From the NCBI RefSeq assembly GCF_000231055.2, contig NZ_CM001466.1, forward strand, positions 2,554,018 through 2,618,017: a stretch of DNA of 64,000 nt. Direction: 5' to 3'. This document shows, one piece after another, positions 17,101 to 24,994 of this stretch; position 1 is the first letter of the stretch, and each line of letters opens with the position of its first letter. The notes beneath the pieces are model-generated. The model saw only the letters and a list, made by a program, of their open reading frames with translations. It did not search any database and was not told the origin of the DNA. A program made the translations under genes and the position numbers. This DNA is from Saccharomonospora azurea NA-128 (lineage in GTDB: Bacteria; Actinomycetota; Actinomycetes; Mycobacteriales; Pseudonocardiaceae).

Positions 17101-18060
17101 ATGCCTGGTGTTAGTAACTTTCCCACGGATAGTGGGTCGGGTTCCCAGCCTGAGACCGACCACGAAGCGAGCCCTCTGGTGCGCATCCGTTCGTTGCTTC
17201 CGGGCCTGGCCCGAGCCGAGCAACGCGTCGCCAAGGTCGTGCTCGACGATCCGTCGTCGGTCGCCCGGCGCAGCATCACCGAGGTCGCCCTCGCCGCCAA
17301 GACCAGCGAAACCACCGTCACCCGCTTCTGCAAGGCCATCGGCGTCGGCGGCTATCCGCAGCTGCGCATCGCCCTGGCCGCCGACACGGCACGCAGCGAG
17401 GCGAGAGCCTCTCGGGACCTCGGCGGCGACATCACCGCCGACGACGACCTGGCCTCGGTGGTGAGCAAGGTCGGGTTCGCCGACGCCCGCGCGGTGGAGG
17501 AGACGGCGGAGCAACTCGACATCGGCGAGCTCACGCGCGTCACCGAACTCGTCGCCGCCGCCGGACGCGTGGACGTCTACGGCGTGGGCGCAAGCGCTTT
17601 CGTGGCCGCCGACCTGCAGCAGAAGATGCACCGCATCGGCCGGGTGTGCTTCGCGTGGTCGGACACCCACATCATGCTGACCTCCGCGGCCGTGCTGGGC
17701 GAGGGCGACGTCGCCGTCGCGATCTCACACTCCGGCGCCACCACCGACACCGTCGAGGCACTGCGCGTGGCCAAGGAACACGGGGCCACGACCGTGGCCA
17801 TCACCAACTTCCCGCGCTCCCCCATCACGTCGGTCGCCGACCACGTGCTCACCACCGCCGCCCGCGAGACCACCTTCCGCTCCGGCGCCACCGCGAGCCG
17901 CATCGCACAGCTGACGGTGATCGACTGCCTGTTCATCGGCGTGGCCCAGCAGCACTTCGACGACGCGATGGCGGCCCTCGACGCCACCCGCGCCGCCGTC
18001 GACGGACACCGGCTCGGCATCCGCCCGGACGGAAGGCGGAGGACCGATCGGGGGCAGTGA
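17101..18060 (+). CDS. murR: MurR/RpiR-family transcriptional regulator
   Basis: 319 aa with an N-terminal RpiR helix-turn-helix (EVALAAKTSETTVTRFCKAI) and a C-terminal SIS sugar-phosphate-binding domain (VDVYGVGASAFVAADLQQ, ISHSGATTDTVEA). In Bacillus and E. coli, MurR senses MurNAc-6-phosphate and represses MurNAc genes; that ligand is inferred from the neighbouring murQ. The ATG at 17101 lacks a clear ribosome site; GTG at 17080 or TTG at 17062 are alternatives. The 136-bp upstream gap has an imperfect GTTAACCG...CGGGCTAAC repeat near 16978 that could be its operator. Confidence 0.88.
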   Translation: MPGVSNFPTDSGSGSQPETDHEASPLVRIRSLLPGLARAEQRVAKVVLDDPSSVARRSITEVALAAKTSETTVTRFCKAIGVGGYPQLRIALAADTARSEARASRDLGGDITADDDLASVVSKVGFADARAVEETAEQLDIGELTRVTELVAAAGRVDVYGVGASAFVAADLQQKMHRIGRVCFAWSDTHIMLTSAAVLGEGDVAVAISHSGATTDTVEALRVAKEHGATTVAITNFPRSPITSVADHVLTTAARETTFRSGATASRIAQLTVIDCLFIGVAQQHFDDAMAALDATRAAVDGHRLGIRPDGRRRTDRGQ

Positions 18061-18108
18061 ACCGGGCGAACGCTCCCGCGCGCGAGCGTTCGCCGTCGCA
18101 AGAGAAGA

Positions 18109-19047
18109 ATGAGGCTGGAGATGACCCATCCACCGGAGGTCGTTCAGGTCGAGTCGCCCACGGAGCGACGGAACCCGAACACGACCGACATCGACCGGAT
18201 GTCCACCGCCGACATCCTGGCGGCCATCAACTCCGAGGACCACCACGTCCCCGGCGCGGTACGACAGGTGCTGCCGGAGCTCGGCGCAGCGGTGGACGCG
18301 GCCACCGACTCCCTTCGCGCGGGCCACCGTGTGCACTACGTGGGTGCGGGGACGTCGGGCAGGCTCGCCGTGCTCGACGCCGCCGAGCTCGTGCCGACCT
18401 ACAACGTGCCCGACGACTGGTTCGTCGCTCACCACGCGGGCGGGCAGAAGGCGTTGCGGACAGCCGTGGAGAACGCGGAGGACAAGGCCGAGGACGGTGC
18501 CGCGGAGGTCCGCGAAAGCGTGAAGGACGGCGACTTCGTCCTCGGGCTGACGGCGTCGGGCCGCACACCGTACGTGATCGGTGCGCTCCAGGAGGCGAAG
18601 CGGCTGGGCGCCACCACGGCCCTCGTCTCGTGCAACCCCGAGGCTCCCGAGTTCGACGGCGTCGACGTGCTGATCACCGTGGACACCGGGCCTGAAGCCA
18701 TCGCGGGTTCCACGCGCATGAAGGCGGGGACGGCGCAGAAGCTCGTGCTCACCGCGTTCTCGACCGCCACGATGATCAAACTCGGCCGCACGTACTCCAA
18801 CCTCATGGTCAGCATGCGGGCGACCAACGCGAAGCTGCGGGGACGGACGATCCGCATCCTGCGCGAGGCGACGGGTCTGAGCGAGCAGGAGTGCGGCGAC
18901 GCCCTGACCCGCGCCGACGGCGACCTGAAGGTCGCGCTCGTGCAGCTGCTCGCCGACGTCGACAGCGCGAGCGCCGCCGTGGCCCTCGACGACGCCGACG
19001 GCCACGTCCGTGCCGCACTCGACGCCGTGCGGGCACGCGCCTCCTAG
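18109..19047 (+). CDS. murQ: N-acetylmuramic acid 6-phosphate etherase
   Basis: 312 aa. It cleaves the D-lactyl ether of MurNAc-6-P to give GlcNAc-6-P, feeding amino-sugar catabolism in the cytoplasm. The SIS fold carries GAGTSGRLAVLDAAELVPTY, typical of MurQ and containing the catalytic Glu region, plus TASGRTPYV and GSTRMKAGTAQK. It ends the salvage cluster 48 bp after murR. Its substrate needs a MurNAc importer or kinase, and neither a MurP-type PTS nor a sugar kinase is in this window. The start could also be the ATG at 18121, which has GAGG at a better spacing. Confidence 0.94.
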   Translation: MRLEMTHPPEVVQVESPTERRNPNTTDIDRMSTADILAAINSEDHHVPGAVRQVLPELGAAVDAATDSLRAGHRVHYVGAGTSGRLAVLDAAELVPTYNVPDDWFVAHHAGGQKALRTAVENAEDKAEDGAAEVRESVKDGDFVLGLTASGRTPYVIGALQEAKRLGATTALVSCNPEAPEFDGVDVLITVDTGPEAIAGSTRMKAGTAQKLVLTAFSTATMIKLGRTYSNLMVSMRATNAKLRGRTIRILREATGLSEQECGDALTRADGDLKVALVQLLADVDSASAAVALDDADGHVRAALDAVRARAS

Positions 19048-19050
19048 GCG

Positions 19051-19073
19051 CCTGGGCGTTTCAGGAGCCCAGG
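19051..19073 (+). terminator. hairpin after murQ
   Basis: CCTGGGC, a nine-base loop and GCCCAGG directly follow the murQ stop codon, between convergent genes. The stem is short and has no T-tract, so this is a modest terminator candidate. Confidence 0.45.
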
Positions 19074-19131
19074 ACACGACACCGACGCCGCTGCGCAGCC
19101 CGCACAGTGTGGTGGGGGCCGCCACGGTGGC

Positions 19132-19173
19132 GTGCATGAAGTGCGAACACGCGTGCATGAAGTGCGGACACGC
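19132..19173 (+). repeat. 21-bp tandem repeat, two copies plus a degenerate third
   Basis: The 21-base unit starting GTGCATGAAGTGCG occurs at 19132-19152 and 19153-19173 with one base difference; a degenerate third unit (GTGCGCAGGCGGCGGACAC) follows to 19192. It lies between the convergent murQ and the leftward gene at 19197. A function such as a structured 3' end or an extragenic repeat element is not known. Confidence 0.75.
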
Positions 19174-19196
19174 GTGCGCAGGCGGCGGACACGGTG

Positions 19197-19931
19197 TCAG
19201 GGGGTGGCGGCGTCGGCGATGCTCTTCGCCTCGCGCGCTCCCGCCTCGAAGGCGTCACAGCAGAACAGCAGCCACTGGCGCACGCCGTCGGGCTCGCCCG
19301 ACGCGAAGGCCTGCGCCGCCTCCTCGTATCGCCGCTGCCTGCGGAAACACGCCACCTCGGGCACGGTCAACGCCTTCGGATCCAGACCGGTGGCGATCAT
19401 CGCCAGCCGGGCGGCGGCGCGCGCGAGCACACCGTCCGCCGAACCGAAAGGCCGCAGCGTCAGCATCTCGCCGTGCACCACCGCCGTCACCACCGGGCCG
19501 GGCACGGACGTCGACCCGGTGACGAGCTGCCCGAGCAACTCCAGCCGCGACGCCACGCCGTCGGCACCACGAGGCCTGCCGAGGGCCTCGGAATCCTCGA
19601 CGACGTCGGCTGCGGCGAGAACGTGCAGCCGGGCCAGCACCTGCAACGGTGCCCGCCGCCACGTCGGCAGCAGCGACTCGGTCGCCCCGGCCACGCGCAG
19701 CGCCCCCGCCAGTAGGGGGTGGGTCACGCTCCCGTCCTCGGGCAGGTCGGGGTTGGCGCCGTCGAGCGCGGCGGACGCCCGCGCGGCCCGCACCGACGCC
19801 TCCGCGGCCGTCGCCGAGCCGCCACGCAGATTGGCGGGAAGCCGGTGCACCGCGAACACGGCGTCCTGGGCGCTCTTTGCGGCGTCGGCGACACCGCCGA
19901 GGTCCATCAGCGGTGCGAGGGGATCACTCAT
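19197..19931 (-). CDS. conserved protein of unknown function next to acs
   Basis: 244 aa, soluble, no signal peptide. Motif-like stretches are AVHRLPANLRGG, AAEASVRAARASAALDG and FRRQRRYEEAAQAFASGEPDGVRQWL. The N-terminal string ARASAALDG faintly recalls the entry helix of Fic-type proteins, but the Fic HPFxxGNGR motif is absent, so I do not call it Fic. Similar genes beside acetyl-CoA synthetase in actinomycetes are often labelled oxidoreductase without clear basis. It diverges from acs. The ATG at 19931 is chosen because homolog-like sequence begins with MSDPLAP; an upstream ATG at 19961 is possible. Confidence 0.65.
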   Translation of the reverse strand: MSDPLAPLMDLGGVADAAKSAQDAVFAVHRLPANLRGGSATAAEASVRAARASAALDGANPDLPEDGSVTHPLLAGALRVAGATESLLPTWRRAPLQVLARLHVLAAADVVEDSEALGRPRGADGVASRLELLGQLVTGSTSVPGPVVTAVVHGEMLTLRPFGSADGVLARAAARLAMIATGLDPKALTVPEVACFRRQRRYEEAAQAFASGEPDGVRQWLLFCCDAFEAGAREAKSIADAATP

Positions 19932-20092
19932 GTCGCATGAGCATAGGGAGCGCTCGTGCACCGCTCGTCAGCCGCTCGTCCCCCGGCGCCGGTCGGCCGT
20001 CGCGGAGTGGCTGCACGCGTGTGACTTGGGGTACTAACGTCGCTACCGGCGCCGCGGCCGTAGAGCCGTCATTTCGCGATTCAGGAGGCACC

Positions 20093-22084
20093 ATGACAAA
20101 GCAGTCACCGGCACTCGACAACCTGCTGACCGAGAGCCGTACCTTTCCTCCGAGCGAGGAGTTCGCGGCGAAGGCCAACGCGACGGAGCAGTTCTACGCC
20201 GACGCCGACGCCGACCGGGATGCGTTCTGGGAGAAGCAGGCCGAACGCCTGCACTGGGACACCCGGTGGTCGACGGTGTTGGACTGGGCGGACGCGCCTT
20301 TCGCGAAGTGGTTCGTGGGCGGCAAGCTCAACGTCGCGTACAACTGTGTCGACCGGCACGTCGAGGACGGCCACGGTGACCAGGTGGCCATCCACTGGGT
20401 GGGCGAGCCGGGTGACACGCGCGACCTGACCTACGGGGAGCTGAAGAGCGAGGTCTGCAAGGCGGCCAACGCACTCGCCTCGCTCGGTATCGGGTCGGGC
20501 GACCGGGTCGCCATCCAGCTGCCGATGATCCCCGAGGCAATCGTGTCCATGCTCGCGTGTGCGCGCCTCGGCGCGCTGCACAGCGTGGTCTTCGGCGGCT
20601 TCTCGCCCGCCGCCCTGCGCTCGCGCGTCGACGACGCCGACGCGAAGGTCGTGATCACCTCCGACGGGCAGTACCGGCGCGGCAAGGCCGTGCCCATGAA
20701 GTCGAACGTCGACGAGGCGCTGGACGGTGCCGAGACGGTGCAGAAGGTCGTGGTCGTGCGCCGCACGGGCGAGGACCTCGACGGTGCCGTGCCGTGGACC
20801 GAGGGCCGCGACGTCTGGTGGCACGACCTCGTCGACGCGCAGTCCGAGGAGCACACCCCCGAGGCGTTCGACTCCGAGCACCCGCTGTTCATCCTCTACA
20901 CGTCGGGCACGACCGGGAAGCCGAAGGGCATCCTGCACACGTCGGGCGGCTATCTCACGCAGGCGGCCTACACCCACCACGTCGTGTTCGACCACAAGCC
21001 CGGCGAGGACGTGTACTGGTGCACCGCCGACATCGGCTGGGTCACCGGGCACTCCTACATCGTGTACGGGCCGCTGGCCAACCGCGCGACGCAGGTCGTG
21101 TACGAGGGCACGCCCAACACCCCGCACGAAGGCCGGCACTGGGAGATCGTCCAGAACTACAAGGTCTCGATCTACTACACCGCGCCGACCCTGATCCGGA
21201 CGTTCATGAAGTGGGGCGCCGACATCCCCGCCAAGTACGACCTGTCGTCGCTGCGGGTGCTCGGCTCGGTGGGCGAGCCCATCAACCCCGAGGCCTGGAT
21301 GTGGTACCGCAAGCACATCGGTGCGGACCGCTGCCCCGTCGTCGACACGTGGTGGCAGACCGAGACCGGCGCGATCATGATCTCGCCGTTGCCGGGCGCC
21401 ACGCACGCCAAGCCGGGTTCGGCGCAGCGCGCGCTGCCGGGGGTCTCGGCGAAGGTCGTCGACAACAACGGTGTCGAGGTGCCCCCGGGCGGCGGCGGGT
21501 ATCTCGTGCTCGACAAGCCGTGGCCGGCGATGCTGCGCGGCATCTGGGGTGACGAGGAACGGTATCGCGACACCTACTGGTCGCGGTTCGAGGAGCAGGG
21601 CTACTACTTCGCCGGGGACGGCGCGAAGTACGACGCCGACGGTGACATCTGGCTGCTCGGGCGCGTGGACGACGTGATGAACGTGTCGGGCCACCGCATC
21701 TCGACCACCGAGGTGGAGTCGGCGCTGGTGTCGCACCCGACGGTGGCGGAGGCGGCGGTGGTCGGCGCCACCGACCCGACGACGGGTCAGGGCATCGTCG
21801 CGTTCGTCATCCTGCGCGGCGGGGTCGCGGAGGACGAAGCGGGCGGCGCGGACGCCCTGCAGGCTCTGCGCGACCACGTCGCCAAGGAGATCGGCCCCAT
21901 CGCCAAGCCGCGGCAGATCATGGTCGTGCCGGAGCTGCCGAAGACGCGGTCGGGCAAGATCATGCGGCGCCTGCTGCGGGACGTCGCCGAGAACCGCGAG
22001 ATCGGTGACGTCACCACGCTCGCCGACAGTTCGGTGATGGACCTCATCTCGCAGGGCATGGGCTCCCGCTCCGGCGACGAGTGA
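20093..22084 (+). CDS. acs: acetyl-CoA synthetase
   Basis: 663 aa AMP-forming acetate:CoA ligase, cytoplasmic, making acetyl-CoA from acetate. The adenylation loop YTSGTTGKPKG is at residues 269-279, the conserved WWQTETG near residue 420, and near the C-terminus PKTRSGKIMRR carries the catalytic Lys that is acetylated for control in this family. The length is normal. The ATG at 20093 follows AGGAGG at a 4-base spacing. It stands alone, bounded downstream by a strong bidirectional terminator; Rv3667 is the syntenic counterpart. Confidence 0.97.
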   Translation: MTKQSPALDNLLTESRTFPPSEEFAAKANATEQFYADADADRDAFWEKQAERLHWDTRWSTVLDWADAPFAKWFVGGKLNVAYNCVDRHVEDGHGDQVAIHWVGEPGDTRDLTYGELKSEVCKAANALASLGIGSGDRVAIQLPMIPEAIVSMLACARLGALHSVVFGGFSPAALRSRVDDADAKVVITSDGQYRRGKAVPMKSNVDEALDGAETVQKVVVVRRTGEDLDGAVPWTEGRDVWWHDLVDAQSEEHTPEAFDSEHPLFILYTSGTTGKPKGILHTSGGYLTQAAYTHHVVFDHKPGEDVYWCTADIGWVTGHSYIVYGPLANRATQVVYEGTPNTPHEGRHWEIVQNYKVSIYYTAPTLIRTFMKWGADIPAKYDLSSLRVLGSVGEPINPEAWMWYRKHIGADRCPVVDTWWQTETGAIMISPLPGATHAKPGSAQRALPGVSAKVVDNNGVEVPPGGGGYLVLDKPWPAMLRGIWGDEERYRDTYWSRFEEQGYYFAGDGAKYDADGDIWLLGRVDDVMNVSGHRISTTEVESALVSHPTVAEAAVVGATDPTTGQGIVAFVILRGGVAEDEAGGADALQALRDHVAKEIGPIAKPRQIMVVPELPKTRSGKIMRRLLRDVAENREIGDVTTLADSSVMDLISQGMGSRSGDE

Positions 22085-22124
22085 CCGGTGTCCGCTGAAA
22101 CAGCGGGACAACGCAGGAACAACG

Positions 22125-22164
22125 AAGGGCGGCCTCCACCCTGCTCGTGGTGGAGGCCGCCCTT
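22125..22164. terminator. bidirectional terminator
   Basis: AAGGGCGGCCTCCACC pairs perfectly with GGTGGAGGCCGCCCTT around an eight-base loop, with TTT on the + strand and AA-rich sequence on the other side. It lies between the convergent acs and the secreted-protein gene at 22183 and would serve both. Confidence 0.88.
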
Positions 22165-22182
22165 TCGTCCGCGTGACGTCGA

Positions 22183-22935
22183 TCAGCCGGTCACGTCGAG
22201 GTGGCCCGGCTGCGGCACCGGCACCGGGGCCTTGCCCTCGTCGTCGGGACGCGTGCCGTCGTCACCGTCGTCGTTCGACGGCGGCGTGGTGGGCTCCTCC
22301 GGCTTGTTCGGCTCTTCCGGCTTGTTGGGCTCCTCCGGCTTCGGGGCCTCGGGCTTCTCACCGCAGGTGGCGGTGGAGAGGTCCACGGTCTGCGTGCCGT
22401 CGAGGAGATCCACCGACAGGGCGCTCACCGTCAGCGTGCCGTCGCCGTTCTCGGTCTGCTTGTTGAGCGTGATGCGGGCGAGGCCCTGCAGCGGCTCGGG
22501 GACGAGCTCCGTGTTGGGCTGGAGCTGGTCGATGTCGACCGTCGTGCCCGCGATCTTCAGATTGGCCACGGAGGTGGCGCCGGTCAGGTCGTCGCACTCG
22601 GCCGTCACCAGACCGACCTCGATGGTCGGCACACCGGGCAGGCCCAGCTTGACGTCCGTGGTGCTGGCCTTGGCGAAGCCCTTTTCGACCGCCGAGTTGA
22701 ACACGCCGGCGTGCAGGATGCGGTCCGAGCCCGGGGGCAGGTCGGTGTGCACCAGGTGGTCCTTGCCCTCACCGACCACGTGCGGCACCTTCGTGATGTT
22801 GATGAGGCCGTTCGCCGACAGAGCGTAGGCGTTGTCCTCCCCTTCCGCGACAGCGGCGGGAGCGAACGCGATGCCGCCCGCGACCAGCGCGGACAGGACA
22901 CCGGCACCGAGAGCGGCTGTTCTCTTGTTCGACAA
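22183..22935 (-). CDS. secreted protein with Pro/Glu-rich tail (choice-of-anchor P-like)
   Basis: 250 aa. A Sec signal peptide (KRTAALGAGVLSALVAGGIAFAPAAVA) ends near residue 30. The mature domain (NAYALSANGLINITKVP...) is beta-rich and contains two cysteines, resembling actinobacterial choice-of-anchor P proteins. The last ~60 residues are low complexity with three PEEPNK-type repeats and an acidic run, probably a wall-spanning or disordered tail. No sortase motif or C-terminal membrane helix is visible. It lies 66 bp downstream of the L,D-transpeptidase gene in the same direction. Confidence 0.7.
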   Translation of the reverse strand: MSNKRTAALGAGVLSALVAGGIAFAPAAVAEGEDNAYALSANGLINITKVPHVVGEGKDHLVHTDLPPGSDRILHAGVFNSAVEKGFAKASTTDVKLGLPGVPTIEVGLVTAECDDLTGATSVANLKIAGTTVDIDQLQPNTELVPEPLQGLARITLNKQTENGDGTLTVSALSVDLLDGTQTVDLSTATCGEKPEAPKPEEPNKPEEPNKPEEPTTPPSNDDGDDGTRPDDEGKAPVPVPQPGHLDVTG

Positions 22936-23001
22936 GGCTGTGCCTTTCTTGAGTCGGTTGTGCTTACTGCGGTGATTTCTCGGGTGAAACCCGCTCGCCG
23001 G

Positions 23002-23841
23002 TCAGACGATGTTGACGATCGTGCCGAGCGGGAGCTTGGTGAGTGCGTCCAGAGCCTCCTGTGTGACCCGGATGCACCCGTCACTGTTGGCCTTGCCGAC
23101 GAAGCTGTCGTCGGGCCAGGTGTGGATGCCGACCGTGCCGGGGCCACCGCCGTAGGTCTCGTGCGAGTCCGAGTGGTAGCTCAGCGGCAGGACGATCGGG
23201 CTGTAGTCGTTCACCGTCTCCGCGATGGAGGCGATGATGTAGGCGCGACCGGTCGGCGTCGGCGAGTCGGAGCTTCCGATGCCGACCGTCCATTCGCCGA
23301 TCTGCTTGCCGTCCTCGAGGATCTCCAGGGAGAACGCGTCGAGGTCGACATTGACCACGAAGTCGTTCTCGGCCGACTCGACGGCGTCGCCCGACGTGTC
23401 GATCCACCCGCTCGCGCCGTTGGGCCTCGTGGGCAGAAGGATCTGCGCCCAGTCCCCCTCACGCTGGATGACGGGCACCCACGTCGGCGACGAGATCTGC
23501 TGGACGGGCAGTCGCGCGATCGCCTTTCCGTCCACGGCGTCGTGCACGGTGAGCTCGCGGGTCGGGTGCAGCACCTCCCCGTCGGTCGCCGCACGAGGGT
23601 CGGGGTCGGTAGGCGCATTCGGGAGCTTGCCGTGCGTGGTGGCCTCGGGAAGGTTGGCCGCCGACTGCTCCTGCTGCTGCTCTCCACCTGCGGCTTCCGC
23701 CGTGTTCTCGGCGTCCGAACCACACGCGGCGGTCAGCAGTGTCAGCGTCGCGGCGGCCGCGAAGGCCACCATCCTGCGAGAGGACCGTCTGCGGCCGGCC
23801 GGACCTGCCGACCGACCCCGGGAAGTACCGTTGCTTTCCAT
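23002..23841 (-). CDS. L,D-transpeptidase (YkuD domain) lipoprotein
   Basis: 279 aa. The lipobox LTAAC places the lipidated Cys at residue 40 after an unusually basic N-terminus. An SH3-like segment (ELTVHDAVDGKAIARLPV) precedes the YkuD catalytic domain, which starts near residue 165 and carries His240 and Cys256 within HTWPDDSFVGKANSDGC, the expected catalytic motif. It would make 3-3 crosslinks or attach proteins to peptidoglycan on the outer face of the membrane. The single catalytic domain and lipid anchor distinguish it from the longer mycobacterial Ldt enzymes. Confidence 0.9.
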   Translation of the reverse strand: MESNGTSRGRSAGPAGRRRSSRRMVAFAAAATLTLLTAACGSDAENTAEAAGGEQQQEQSAANLPEATTHGKLPNAPTDPDPRAATDGEVLHPTRELTVHDAVDGKAIARLPVQQISSPTWVPVIQREGDWAQILLPTRPNGASGWIDTSGDAVESAENDFVVNVDLDAFSLEILEDGKQIGEWTVGIGSSDSPTPTGRAYIIASIAETVNDYSPIVLPLSYHSDSHETYGGGPGTVGIHTWPDDSFVGKANSDGCIRVTQEALDALTKLPLGTIVNIV

Positions 23842-24422
23842 TTATCGCAGTCCCTGGAGGAATAGATCAACTGGGCGAGTGGTCGTAATTCAAGCAAAGT
23901 CGGAAACCCACTCGAAACCCAGGTTCACCGGCCACCCGAAACCGCGGTTCCGTGATCAGAAAAGGGCCGAAATCCTGCCGAAACGGTGCGCGACCGTCCA
24001 CAATGGCATCACCCCGGGAAGGGCTTCGAGACCCCACCTAGGCACCACGTTCGGTAATTGATCATGGCAGATCGCTACGGAGAGTCGAACTAGTGCACGG
24101 AGAACCGCCCTCCGGCCCCCTGCTCACCACTCGACAACTGGACACTTCCGGACGCATTGCTCCGTTCCGCAACCTTTTTTTCGCGCTTTTCATCCTTTCG
24201 TGTGCACACCTGTAACGCGACACTCGCCCCGGTGGAACACCGACACTTTTCCAAAAGGTCTCAGATTGGTTACAGGCGCAACCTCGACGCATATTCGCTA
24301 CCGCTTTTTCCTCGCGCTCGGCGAGCAACCCCTCCGAGTGAGCAGTCGAACGAACGTTCTATCCTGGTCGCCCGCAGGATCCTCTCGTAGGACAACCTCT
24401 TCTCGAGGAGACGACACTGACG
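23842..24422. other. 581-bp AT-richer intergenic region
   Basis: No gene is supported. Base composition is clearly lower in GC than the surroundings, with T-runs (CTTTTTTT near 24174). It contains a perfect 8-bp inverted repeat CCTGTAAC (24209-24216) / GTTACAGG (24269-24276) around a smaller TTTTCCAAAA palindrome, and a LexA-like box at 24346. It serves as promoter for divergent genes. Foreign origin of the segment is possible, but no mobile gene is present. Confidence 0.45.
24346..24361 (+). promoter_or_regulatory. LexA (SOS)-like box overlapping a -10 element
   Basis: TCGAACGAACGTTCTA matches the actinobacterial/Gram-positive SOS box TCGAAC-N4-GTTCGA at 11 of 12 defined positions. It overlaps TATCCT (24360-24365), a plausible -10, and lies 62 bp before the ATG at 24423, so LexA could repress that gene. 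Damage induction is inferred only. Confidence 0.55.
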
Positions 24423-24875
24423 ATGACCGTTGACGCTGCTTCCGCGACCCAGGATCGAGACGACGCCCCGGTGAGCCACGAGAGCGAGCAGGGGAACGCT
24501 GGAACCTCGGGACCCTCTTCGGAAGAGCGAGAGCAGCAGGCACAGCCCGAACCGGCCCAGCCGGAGCCCGCCAAGCGCGCGAAGCCCAAGAGCAGTGCGC
24601 GCAAGACGAGGACGGTCGTCCTCACCCTCACCGTCACCGGCACGGCCGACGGCGAGTGGCAGGCCGAGCTCAAGCACGGCAGCAAGTGGGTCGCGAAGGG
24701 TCTGGACATCCCCGCCTCGGCGGTGTCCCGAGCGGCCAAGGAGCTCCACGAGGAGCTCTCCGCGCCGATCGACGAAGTGATCAACGAAGCCCGCGAGCAG
24801 CAGCAGGCCAAGGTGGCCCAGCTCGAGGCCGAGTTGCAGCAGGCCAAGCAAGCCCTGGCCGAGCTGGAGAGCTGA
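24423..24875 (+). CDS. small protein with basic middle and C-terminal coiled coil, unknown function
   Basis: 150 aa. Residues 1-60 are low complexity and turn from acidic (Glu/Gln/Asp) to Pro/Ala/Lys-rich ending in KRAKPKSSARK. Residues ~60-95 look like a small beta unit (TVVLTLTVTGTADGEWQAEL). Residues ~110-149 form a clear coiled coil with repeated Gln/Glu/Ala heptads. No signal peptide or membrane helix. The domain is not one I can name. The promoter has a LexA-like site. A GAGGAG-like ribosome site lies about 12 bases upstream of the ATG. Confidence 0.75.
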   Translation: MTVDAASATQDRDDAPVSHESEQGNAGTSGPSSEEREQQAQPEPAQPEPAKRAKPKSSARKTRTVVLTLTVTGTADGEWQAELKHGSKWVAKGLDIPASAVSRAAKELHEELSAPIDEVINEAREQQQAKVAQLEAELQQAKQALAELES

Positions 24876-24906
24876 CGGCGCCGGAGTCCGGTCCGTAGGA
24901 CGAGTC

Positions 24907-24951
24907 GAGGGCGTGGGCGGCGTGCCGAACCAGCACGTCGCCCACGCCCTC
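24907..24951 (+). terminator. strong hairpin terminator
   Basis: GAGGGCGTGGGCGGCGTGC pairs with GCACGTCGCCCACGCCCTC, 19 base pairs with one G-T wobble around a seven-base loop. It lies 32 bp after the coiled-coil gene. No T-run follows. Confidence 0.7.
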
Positions 24952-24994
24952 GCGTCACGTTGCCGGGGCGACGGGCCTGCGTTGTGATGGAGCG

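Noticed and set aside
19010-19522. Frame encoding a Cys/His-rich string (MKCEHACMKCGHAC)
   Set aside because: Produced by the 21-bp DNA repeat, no ribosome site, and continues antisense to another gene.
24062-24328. 88-residue minus-strand frame in the AT-rich gap
   Set aside because: No Shine-Dalgarno, no family resemblance, and the region carries regulatory repeats instead.
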